DNA from: Derxia lacustris
Lineage (GTDB): Bacteria; Pseudomonadota; Gammaproteobacteria; Burkholderiales; Burkholderiaceae_E
DNA length: 64,000 nucleotides
NCBI RefSeq assembly: GCF_002105195.1
Contig: NZ_MUHU01000011.1
Span: 62,001 to 126,000 of the forward strand
Direction: 5' to 3'
Position numbers and translations under genes: made by a program. The stretch's first letter is position 1; each line of letters begins with the position of its first letter. The notes under the pieces were generated by a model. It searched no databases and was not told the origin of the DNA. It saw only the letters and a list, made by a program, of their open reading frames with translations. This document shows, in pieces, positions 8,777 through 16,206 of this stretch.

Positions 8777-9169
8777 TCAGGAACCGCGATAGGTGGAGTA
8801 GCTCCACGGCGTGACCAGCAGCGGTACGTGGTAGTGCGCGGCGCTGTCGGCGATGCCGAAGTCGAGCGGAATTTCATCGAGGAAGGGCGGCTCGGGCAGC
8901 ACGGTGCCGAGCGCGCGGTAGTAGTCGCCGGCAGCGAACACCAGCCGGTAGCGGCCCGTCGCCAGCTCGGCGCCGGTCAACAAAGGTGCATCCACGCGGC
9001 CGTCTGAATTTGTATGCACCTTTTTGATGATCGACCAGCCTGATGGCCCAAAAAAGTGCAGCTCGATGGCCATGCCGGGCGCCGGCCGGCCGTTCATGGT
9101 GTCGAGTACATGGGTAGTGAGACGGCCACTCCCTGGGGAAACCGGCTTTTCTGCTGAATCGGATGGCAT
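8777..9169 (-). CDS. uraH: 5-hydroxyisourate hydrolase (transthyretin-like)
   Basis: A 130-residue HIU hydrolase that opens 5-hydroxyisourate to OHCU, the second step of urate breakdown. It shows the family signatures LTTHVLDTMNGRPA near the N-terminus (about 18-31) and the C-terminal YRGS. The ATG at 9169 is chosen because it leaves only a short disordered lead before the core; upstream in-frame Met codons would add an unrelated tail. No clear ribosome-binding site precedes it. It is divergent from puuE and just upstream of puuD. Confidence 0.93.
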   Translation of the reverse strand: MPSDSAEKPVSPGSGRLTTHVLDTMNGRPAPGMAIELHFFGPSGWSIIKKVHTNSDGRVDAPLLTGAELATGRYRLVFAAGDYYRALGTVLPEPPFLDEIPLDFGIADSAAHYHVPLLVTPWSYSTYRGS

Positions 9170-9220
9170 GTTGGCGTGCTGGCTGGAAGGCTGCTGGATT
9201 GGCGCGGATATTGCGTTTGA

Positions 9221-9230
9221 TTGTATACAC
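9221..9230. promoter_or_regulatory. Palindromic TGTATACA element in the divergent purine promoter region
   Basis: The 151-base gap between uraH and puuE holds TTGTATACAC, whose core TGTATACA is a perfect palindrome. Such a core is common in operators of GntR-type (FadR subfamily) regulators and can also serve as a -10 element on either strand. Its place midway between the divergent arms of the urate pathway suggests a shared control site. No regulator gene is adjacent, so the binding protein is unknown. Confidence 0.4.
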
Positions 9231-9320
9231 TTTGATCCACTCAACCCCTGAAGCCGAGCGATCAAGCCGCTTGCTCGACGCGAATTCCGTACCACATCGC
9301 CAACCCCTTCCAAGAGCGCC

Positions 9321-10301
9321 ATGAGCACACCGTCGCCTCTCGATCGCAATCCCAGCAGCCTGGCTGGCGAGCCGGCCTATCCGCGCGACCTGATCGGCTA
9401 CGGGCGCAATCCGCCACAGGCGCAATGGCCCGGCCGGGCCCGCATCGCGCTGCAATTCGTCCTCAATTACGAGGAGGGCGGCGAGAACTGCGTGCTGCAC
9501 GGCGACCCGGGCAGCGAGCAATTCCTGTCCGACATCATCGGCGCGGCGTCCTATCCCGACCGCCACCTGAGCATGGAATCGCTCTATGAATACGGCTCGC
9601 GCGTGGGCGTGTGGCGGCTGCTGCGCGAGTTTGAAAAGCGCGGCCTGCCGCTCACGGTGTTTGGCGTGGGCATGGCGCTGGCGCGCCATCCCGAGCTGAC
9701 GCAAGCCTTCTGCGAAGCCGGGCACGAGATCGCCTCGCACGGCTGGCGCTGGATCCACTACCAGAACCTCGCGCCCGAAATCGAGCTTGAGCACATGAAG
9801 CTCGCGACCGAATCGATCCGTGCGCTGTGCGCGCCGCACACGGCCGAAGCCTGGCCGCTCGGCTGGTACACCGGCCGCGATTCGCCCAACACGCGCCGGC
9901 TGCTGGTGGAGCACGGCGGCTACGAGTACGACAGCGACTACTACGGCGACGACCTGCCCTTCTACATGCCGGTCGCGCGCGCCGACGGCACGACCACGCC
10001 GCATCTGGTCGTGCCCTACACGCTCGAAGCCAACGACATGCGCTTCGCCACGCCCCAGGGCTTCAACACCTCCGAGCACTTCTTCCAGTATTTGAAAGAC
10101 AGCTTCGACGTGCTCTACGCCGAAGGTGAAGACTCGCCCAAGATGATGTCGGTCGGCATGCATTGCCGGCTGCTCGGCCGGCCCGGTCGCATCCGCGCGC
10201 TGCAACGCTTCCTCGATCACGTCGAGAGCCATGACCGCGTCTGGGTCTGCCGCCGCATCGACATTGCGCGCCACTGGCGCGACCACCACGCGCCGCGCTG
10301 A
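9321..10301 (+). CDS. puuE: Allantoinase, polysaccharide-deacetylase type
   Basis: A 326-residue PuuE-type allantoinase, a cofactor-poor enzyme with a NodB/polysaccharide-deacetylase fold that hydrolyses allantoin to allantoate. Family segments include YPRDLIGYGRNPP, FVLNYEEGGENCVLHGD, EIASHGWRWIHYQ, GWYTGRDSPNTRRL and SVGMHCRLLGRPGRI. It starts the rightward arm of the urate-degradation cluster, 26 bases before the next gene. The weak AAGAG ribosome-binding site precedes the ATG by 7 bases. Confidence 0.95.
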   Translation: MSTPSPLDRNPSSLAGEPAYPRDLIGYGRNPPQAQWPGRARIALQFVLNYEEGGENCVLHGDPGSEQFLSDIIGAASYPDRHLSMESLYEYGSRVGVWRLLREFEKRGLPLTVFGVGMALARHPELTQAFCEAGHEIASHGWRWIHYQNLAPEIELEHMKLATESIRALCAPHTAEAWPLGWYTGRDSPNTRRLLVEHGGYEYDSDYYGDDLPFYMPVARADGTTTPHLVVPYTLEANDMRFATPQGFNTSEHFFQYLKDSFDVLYAEGEDSPKMMSVGMHCRLLGRPGRIRALQRFLDHVESHDRVWVCRRIDIARHWRDHHAPR

Positions 10302-10327
10302 CCCGCGCCCTGCCCCGGAGAACGCCG

Positions 10328-12091
10328 ATGGACGGCCTCACGCTTGCCACGCTCAACACCCTGCCCGCCACCGAAGCCGTCGAGCGGCTCGCCGGCCTGT
10401 ACGAACACTCGCCCTGGGTGGTGGAACGCGCGCTGAAGGACCGGCCGTTCCGCTCGCTGGCGCAATTCAAGGCGGCGCTCGCGCGTGCAGTGCGCAGCGC
10501 GCCGCGCGATGCGCAACTCGCGCTGGTGCGCGCGCATCCGGAGCTGGCCGGACGCGCCGCCATCGACGGCAAGCTCACGGCCGAGTCGACCGGCGAGCAG
10601 CATCGCGCCGGCCTCACGCGCTGCACCGCCGAGGAATTCGCGCGGCTGCATGAGCTGAATGCCGCCTACAACGCGCGCTTCGGCTGGCCCTTCATCCTGG
10701 CGGTGCGCGGGCCGGCCGGCACCGGCCTCACGCCGCCGCAGATCGTGGCCGAGTTCGAGGAGCGCCTCGCCCAGCCGGCCGCCATCGAGCTGGGCGAATG
10801 CCTGCGCCAGATCGACCGCATCGCCGAGCTGCGGCTGAACGACCTGCTCGACGCCCATCCCCGGCTCGGCCTGACCGTGCTCGACCTGGCCGACCAGCTG
10901 GCGCGCCACAGCGACGCGCCCGACAACCTCACGCTGATGTGGCTGACCGATGCGCACCGCGCCGCCGGCCGCCAGATCGCCGCGTGGATGCGCGATTTCG
11001 GCTTTGACGCGGTGCGCGAGGACGCGGTCGGCAACATCGTCGGCCGCTATCGCGCGCGCATCGATGGCGCGCCGGTGCTGCTCACCGGCTCGCATTTCGA
11101 CACCGTGCGCAATGCCGGCAAGTACGACGGCCGGCTCGGCTTTCTGGCGCCGATGGTCGCGGTGCGCGAGCTGGCCGCCGCCGGAAAACGCCTGCCGTTC
11201 GACATCGACGTGATCGCGTTTGCCGACGAGGAAGGCGTGCGCTTCGGCTCGACCTTCCTCGGCTCGTCGGCGGTCGCCGGCAAGTTCGACGCCCGCGTGC
11301 TCGATGCGCGCGACGCGAGCGGCATCACCGCGCGCGCGGCGCTGGCCGCCGCCGGCCTCGATGCCGAGCGCATCGGCGACGCGGCCTATGCCGTCCACAG
11401 CGCCGGCCAGCCGATCAAGGGCTTCGTCGAAGTCCACATCGAGCAGGGGCCGGTGCTGCTCGACCACGATCTGCCGGTCGGCGTGGTCACCTCCATCAAC
11501 GGCTCGGTGCGCTACCGGCTGTCCTTCCACGGTCTGGCCAGCCATGCCGGCACCACGCCGATGGGCACGCGCCGCGACGCCGCGCTCGCCGCCGCCGAGT
11601 TCGCGCTGGCGGTCGAAAAGCGCTGCGCCAGCGAGCTGCATCTGGTCGGCACGGTCGGCATGCTCGAAGTGCCGGGCGGCTCGATCAACGTGGTGCCCGG
11701 CGCCTGCGATTGCACGCTCGACGTGCGCGCGCCCGGCGATGCCCAGCGCGATGCGGCGGTCGCCGATCTGCTCGCCGCCGCCGAGGAAATCGCCGCGCGC
11801 CGCCATGTCACGCTCGACAAGCAGCTGCTGCTGCGCGCCGCCGCCGCACCCTGCGATCTGGCCTGGCAGGACCGCTGGGCCGCCGCCGTCGACCGGCTCG
11901 GCCTGCCCGCCTTCCGCATGCCGAGCGGCGCCGGCCATGACGCCATGCGCATGGCCGACCTCTGCCCGCAGGCCATGCTGTTCATCCGCTGCGGCCACAA
12001 CGGCATCAGCCATCACCCGCTCGAAACGCTCACCGCCGACGACGCCGAACTGGCCGTCGCGCTCTTTCTCGACCTGCTCGATCACTGCTGA
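10328..12091 (+). CDS. Bifunctional OHCU decarboxylase / allantoate amidohydrolase (UraD-AllC fusion)
   Basis: A single 587-residue frame joins two enzymes. Residues about 1-178 are OHCU decarboxylase (UraD), with LARAHPEL-type sequence (ALVRAHPELAGRAA), EEFARLHELNAAYNARFGWPFILAVRG and a C-terminal domain-closing helix; it makes S-allantoin. Residues about 195-587 are an M20-family amidohydrolase of the AllC/HyuC type with metal-ligand motifs GSHFDTV, GKYDGRLG, FADEEGVRF and HIEQGPVL; it acts on allantoate. The frame is continuous with no stop or shift at the junction. It skips the intervening allantoinase step, which puuE supplies just upstream. Similar fusions exist in other proteobacteria as far as I recall. 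Confidence 0.92.
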   Translation: MDGLTLATLNTLPATEAVERLAGLYEHSPWVVERALKDRPFRSLAQFKAALARAVRSAPRDAQLALVRAHPELAGRAAIDGKLTAESTGEQHRAGLTRCTAEEFARLHELNAAYNARFGWPFILAVRGPAGTGLTPPQIVAEFEERLAQPAAIELGECLRQIDRIAELRLNDLLDAHPRLGLTVLDLADQLARHSDAPDNLTLMWLTDAHRAAGRQIAAWMRDFGFDAVREDAVGNIVGRYRARIDGAPVLLTGSHFDTVRNAGKYDGRLGFLAPMVAVRELAAAGKRLPFDIDVIAFADEEGVRFGSTFLGSSAVAGKFDARVLDARDASGITARAALAAAGLDAERIGDAAYAVHSAGQPIKGFVEVHIEQGPVLLDHDLPVGVVTSINGSVRYRLSFHGLASHAGTTPMGTRRDAALAAAEFALAVEKRCASELHLVGTVGMLEVPGGSINVVPGACDCTLDVRAPGDAQRDAAVADLLAAAEEIAARRHVTLDKQLLLRAAAAPCDLAWQDRWAAAVDRLGLPAFRMPSGAGHDAMRMADLCPQAMLFIRCGHNGISHHPLETLTADDAELAVALFLDLLDHC

Positions 12092-12101
12092 TCCGCCCGC
12101 C

Positions 12102-13352
12102 ATGCCCGACACCCTCGCCCAGTTCATCGACGCCGAATTCGCGGCCGAAGTCGCCTTCCTCGGCGAGCTCGTCAAGATTCCGTCCGACAACCCGCCCGGC
12201 GATTGCGCCCCCCATGCCACGCGCGCCAAAGCGCTGCTCGAAGCGCTCGGCTTCGTCGTCGAGGCGCATGTCGTGCCGCCGGCCGAGGTGAAAGCCGTCG
12301 GCATGCTCAGCGCCACCAATCTCATCGTGCGCGAGGCGTTCTCGGACGACGGCCCGGTGATCGCGCTCAATGCCCACGGCGACGTGGTGCCGCCCGGCCT
12401 CGGCTGGAGCCACGATCCCTATGGCGCCGACATCGTCGACGACCCGGTTCATGGCCGCGTGATGATCGGGCGCGGCGTGGCGGTATCGAAGAGCGATTTC
12501 GCCACCTACGCCTATGCCCTGCTCGCGCTGCGCGCCGCCGCGAAAGCCGGCCTGCCGCTCAAGGGCTGCGTCGAGCTGCACCTGACCTATGACGAGGAAA
12601 CCGGCGGCGAGATCGGCCCCGGCTGGCTGCTGGCCCAGGGCCTGAGTGCGCCCGATTACGCGATCTGCGCCGGCTTCTCGTACAACATCGTGCAGGCCCA
12701 CAACGGCTGCCTGCATACCGAGGTGACCGTCACCGGCAAGCAGGCCCATGCCGCCATGCCGCACACCGGCATCGATGCGCTCGAAGCCGCGACCCATGTG
12801 CTGCAAGCGCTGTATGCGCATCGCGCCACGCTCGCGCAGCGGCCGTCGAGCGTGGCCGGCATCGCCACGCCCACGCTGAACGTCGGGCTGATTGCCGGCG
12901 GCATCAACACCAATGTCGTGCCCGATCAGGTCACGTTCCGCATCGACCGCCGCATCACGCCGGACGAGAACCCGGCCGCCGCCGAGGCCGAGCTGGCCGC
13001 CGTCATCGCCGCTGCCGCGCAGACGCTGCCGGTGCCCGCGACGGTCGCGCAGCGTCGCATCCTGCTGGCGCGCCCGCTGGCGCCGCAGCCGGGCGTCGAC
13101 CAGCTCACCGCCGCCATCGCGCGCCACGCGAGCGCCCTGCTCGGCTGCGAGGTGCCGGCGGCCGGCGTGCCCATTTACACCGACGCGCGCCATTACGCCG
13201 AGCGCGGCATTCCGACCGTGCTCTACGGCGCCGGCCCGCGCACGCTGCTCGAAGCCAACGGCCACAACGCCGACGAGAACCTGCGTCTGTCCGACCTGCG
13301 CGCCGCCACCGAGATCGTGGCACGCACCTGCGCCGAACTGCTCGCCGCCTGA
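12102..13352 (+). CDS. M20-family (ArgE/DapE-like) amidohydrolase in the purine cluster
   Basis: A 416-residue M20 metallohydrolase. Metal-site motifs visible are LNAHGDVVPPG (His and Asp), LTYDEETGGE (the Glu-Glu pair) and the late GHNADENLR. The usual GRGxxDxKG loop reads GRGVAVSKSDF, so the bridging aspartate is not in its normal place. It starts 10 bases after the UraD-AllC fusion and belongs to the same operon, so a ureide such as ureidoglycolate or a carbamoyl compound is a plausible substrate. Alternatives are an N-acyl amino acid deacylase or dipeptidase. The substrate is not predictable from sequence. Confidence 0.85.
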   Translation: MPDTLAQFIDAEFAAEVAFLGELVKIPSDNPPGDCAPHATRAKALLEALGFVVEAHVVPPAEVKAVGMLSATNLIVREAFSDDGPVIALNAHGDVVPPGLGWSHDPYGADIVDDPVHGRVMIGRGVAVSKSDFATYAYALLALRAAAKAGLPLKGCVELHLTYDEETGGEIGPGWLLAQGLSAPDYAICAGFSYNIVQAHNGCLHTEVTVTGKQAHAAMPHTGIDALEAATHVLQALYAHRATLAQRPSSVAGIATPTLNVGLIAGGINTNVVPDQVTFRIDRRITPDENPAAAEAELAAVIAAAAQTLPVPATVAQRRILLARPLAPQPGVDQLTAAIARHASALLGCEVPAAGVPIYTDARHYAERGIPTVLYGAGPRTLLEANGHNADENLRLSDLRAATEIVARTCAELLAA

Positions 13353-13431
13353 TCCGGCCGCCCGCCGGCCACGCCCCGCCTTCCGCCCGACACCCGCCCG
13401 CCTGCGCCTCCTCCTCGAAAGCCCACGCACC

Positions 13432-14478
13432 ATGACCACGCCTCGCCGCAGTTTCCTCAGCCGCCTGACCACCGTCGCCGCCGCCTGCGCGCTGGCGGCC
13501 GGCATCGTCCCGGCCGCGCATGCCGACACCCCCGTCAAGTTCCAGCTCGACTGGCGCTTCGAGGGACCGAGCGCGCTGTTCCTGCTGCCGGCGGCCAAGG
13601 GCTATTTCAAGGCCGAGGGCCTCGACGTGACGGTCGATGCCGGCAACGGCTCGGGCAATGCCGTGAACCGCGTGGCCTCGGGCGCCTACGACATGGGCTT
13701 CGCCGATCTGGCCGCGCTGATGGAATTCGTGGCCAACAACCCGACCGCGCCGAGCAAGCCGGTGGCAGTGATGATGGTCTACAACAACACGCCGGCCGCC
13801 GTGCTGGCGCTCAAGAAGTCGGGCATCAAGTCGCCCGCCGACCTGACCGGCAAGAAGCTCGGCGCGCCGGTGTTCGACGCCGGCCGCCGCGCCTTCCCGA
13901 TCTTTGCCAAGGCCAACAAGGTCGGCGCGGTCGAGTGGATCGGCGTCGATCCGGCGCTGCGCGAAACCATGCTCGCCAAGGGCGATCTCGACGCGATCAC
14001 CGGCTTCAGCTTCACCTCGCAGCTCAACCTGAATGCGCGCGGCATCAAGGACGCCGACATCGTCGTGATGCCCTATCCCGACTACGGCGTGAAGCTCTAC
14101 GGCAACGCGATCATCGTGTCGGAGAAGTTCCTCAAGGAGCATCCGGACGCGGTAAAGGGCTTCCTGCGCGCCTTCACCAAGGGCGTGAAGGAAGTCATCG
14201 CCAACCCGGAAGCCGCGATCGCGGTCGTCAAGCAGCGCGACGGCATCATCGATTCGGCGATGGAAACCCGCCGGCTCAAGCTCGCGCTCAGCGCCACCGT
14301 GCTCACGCCCGATGCCAAGGCCGAGGGCTTTGGCGACGTGAACGCGGCCCGGCTGTCGCTGATGGGCAGCCAGGTGTCGGACGCGTTTGCCACCAAGTCA
14401 CGCGTGGATGCCGGCGCGGTGTGGAACGCGAGCTTCCTGCCGCCCGCCGCCGAGCGGAACCTCTTCTCCGCCAAGTGA
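13432..14478 (+). CDS. ABC transporter periplasmic binding protein, NMT1/TauA type
   Basis: A 348-residue binding protein of the NMT1/THI5/TauA group. The N-terminus (residues 1-31) carries a twin-arginine-like PRRSFL motif before the hydrophobic core and an AHA cleavage site, so Tat export is possible. The family signatures are KFQLDWRFEGPSALFLLPAAKGYFKAEGLDV and the GNAVNRVASGAYDMGFAD loop. ATPase and permease genes follow with short gaps. Its position right behind the allantoin genes suggests a ureide, purine or pyrimidine-like ligand, but this is inference. Confidence 0.88.
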   Translation: MTTPRRSFLSRLTTVAAACALAAGIVPAAHADTPVKFQLDWRFEGPSALFLLPAAKGYFKAEGLDVTVDAGNGSGNAVNRVASGAYDMGFADLAALMEFVANNPTAPSKPVAVMMVYNNTPAAVLALKKSGIKSPADLTGKKLGAPVFDAGRRAFPIFAKANKVGAVEWIGVDPALRETMLAKGDLDAITGFSFTSQLNLNARGIKDADIVVMPYPDYGVKLYGNAIIVSEKFLKEHPDAVKGFLRAFTKGVKEVIANPEAAIAVVKQRDGIIDSAMETRRLKLALSATVLTPDAKAEGFGDVNAARLSLMGSQVSDAFATKSRVDAGAVWNASFLPPAAERNLFSAK

Positions 14479-14485
14479 GGTTCGC

Positions 14486-15328
14486 ATGAGCGCCGTCATC
14501 TCCGCCGCCGATCCGCCCGCCGCCGTGCCGGGCGGCAAGCCCTTCGTCGAGTTCGACCATGTCTGGCTCGCCTACAACGACGAGCTGCTGGCGCAGAACC
14601 AGTTCGCCGTCGAGGACATCGACCTGCGCATCGGCGAGGGCGAGTTCGTCGCCATCGTCGGGCCGTCGGGCTGCGGCAAGAGCACCTTCATGAAGCTGGC
14701 CACCGGCCTGCGCATGCCGTCCAAGGGCAACATCGTGATCGGCGACCGCGAGGTGAGCGGGCCGCTCAAGTTCGTCGGCATGGCCTTTCAGGCGCCCACG
14801 CTGCTGCCCTGGCGCACCACGCTCGAAAACGTGCTGCTGCCGCTGGAGATCGTCGAGCCGCACCGCTCGCAATTCCGGCGCAAGCGCAAGGAGTACGAGG
14901 CCAAGGCCATCGACCTACTCAAGCGCGTGGGTCTCGGCGGCTATGAGCACAAGATGCCGTGGCAGCTGTCGGGCGGCATGCAGCAGCGCGCATCGATCTG
15001 CCGCGCGCTGATCCACGATCCCAAGATGCTGCTGCTCGACGAGCCCTTCGGCGCGCTCGACGCCTTCACGCGCGAGGAGCTGTGGTGCCTGCTGCGCGAC
15101 CTGTGGACCGAGCGCAAGTTCAACGTGCTGCTGGTCACGCACGACCTGGTCGAGGCGACCTTTCTGGCCGACACCGTGTACGTGATGAGCAAGAGCCCGG
15201 GCCGCATCGTCGTGCGCCGCGAGATCGACCTGCCGCGGCCGCGCGAACTGGAAGTGACCTACACGCCCGAATTCATCGGCATGGTCCACGAACTGCGCGG
15301 CCACATCGGCGCGATCCGCAAAAGCTGA
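14486..15328 (+). CDS. ABC transporter ATPase (NitT/TauT family)
   Basis: A 280-residue ABC ATPase. It has Walker A GPSGCGKST (about residues 56-64), Q-loop in MAFQAPTLLPWR, signature LSGGMQQR, Walker B MLLLDEPFG, and switch His in LLVTHDLVEA. It sits 7 bases after the binding-protein gene and 17 before the permease. It would energise uptake of the ligand bound by the upstream NMT1-type protein from the purine operon. Confidence 0.93.
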   Translation: MSAVISAADPPAAVPGGKPFVEFDHVWLAYNDELLAQNQFAVEDIDLRIGEGEFVAIVGPSGCGKSTFMKLATGLRMPSKGNIVIGDREVSGPLKFVGMAFQAPTLLPWRTTLENVLLPLEIVEPHRSQFRRKRKEYEAKAIDLLKRVGLGGYEHKMPWQLSGGMQQRASICRALIHDPKMLLLDEPFGALDAFTREELWCLLRDLWTERKFNVLLVTHDLVEATFLADTVYVMSKSPGRIVVRREIDLPRPRELEVTYTPEFIGMVHELRGHIGAIRKS

Positions 15329-15345
15329 ATCGGGAGCACCTCTTC

Positions 15346-16107
15346 ATGCTGAAACAGAAAACGCTCGAAAAGCTCGCGCCCTGGGCCTTGCTGATCGCCA
15401 CCGTCGCGCTGTGGCAGATCCTCTGCGTCGCCTTCGACGTGTCGGAATTCGTGTTCCCGAGCCCCTTGCAGATCTGGGGCTCGCTGGTGGAATTCGGCAG
15501 CGAGATCGCGCGCCATGCCTGGCGCACCTTCTGGGTCACGATGGCCGGCTTCGCACTCGCCATCGTGGTCGGCGTGGTGCTGGGCTTTCTCATCGGCACC
15601 TGGCGCGTGGCCTATGCGGCGCTCTATCCGCTGATGACCGCGTTCAACGCGCTGCCCAAGGCGGCCTTCGTGCCGATCCTGGTGGTGTGGTTCGGCATCG
15701 GCGTCGGGCCGGCGATTCTCACCGCCTTCCTGATCTCGTTCTTCCCGATCATGGTCAACATCGCCACCGGCCTCGCCACGCTGGAACCCGAGATGCAGGA
15801 CGTGCTGCGCGTGCTCGGCGCGCGGCGCAGCGACATCCTGCTCAAGGTGGGGCTGCCGCGCGCGCTGCCCTATTTCTTCGCGTCGCTCAAGGTGGCGATC
15901 ACGCTGGCCTTCGTGGGCACCACGGTGTCGGAGATGAACGCCGCCAATGAAGGCATCGGCTATCTGCTGGTATCGGCCGGCTCGGCGATGCGCATGCCGC
16001 TGGCCTTCGCCGGGCTGGTGGTGGTCGGCGCGATGGCGATGGTGATGTATGAGCTGTTTGCCGTGGTCGAGCGCAGCACGACGGGCTGGGCGCATCGCGG
16101 CAACTGA
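15346..16107 (+). CDS. ABC transporter permease (NitT/TauT family)
   Basis: A 253-residue inner-membrane permease with about six helices and the binding-protein-dependent EAA-type loop around DVLRVLGARRSDILLKVGLPRALPYFFASLK, which contacts the ATPase. A GGGAG ribosome-binding site precedes the ATG. It closes the rightward operon that begins with puuE. The helices near NALPKAAFVPILVVWFGIG are typical of the SsuC/TauC family. Confidence 0.92.
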   Translation: MLKQKTLEKLAPWALLIATVALWQILCVAFDVSEFVFPSPLQIWGSLVEFGSEIARHAWRTFWVTMAGFALAIVVGVVLGFLIGTWRVAYAALYPLMTAFNALPKAAFVPILVVWFGIGVGPAILTAFLISFFPIMVNIATGLATLEPEMQDVLRVLGARRSDILLKVGLPRALPYFFASLKVAITLAFVGTTVSEMNAANEGIGYLLVSAGSAMRMPLAFAGLVVVGAMAMVMYELFAVVERSTTGWAHRGN

Positions 16108-16117
16108 ATCCGACGCC

Positions 16118-16183
16118 GTGACCGGCGCGGCAGACAAGCCGTCGCACCGGTCACGACCCATGTCGCCCGGCGGACGACATGGG
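16118..16183. terminator. Tandem inverted repeats between convergent genes
   Basis: Two perfect 8-base inverted repeats lie in the 99-base gap between the ABC permease (rightward) and leuA (leftward): GTGACCGG (16118) with CCGGTCAC (16147), and CCCATGTC (16157) with GACATGGG (16176). Their position at converging 3' ends suggests a bidirectional terminator or mRNA 3' end protection. Neither is followed by a T-run, so a classical intrinsic terminator is not shown. Confidence 0.4.
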
Positions 16184-16206
16184 CCAGTCATGCCGATCTG
16201 CGCGGG

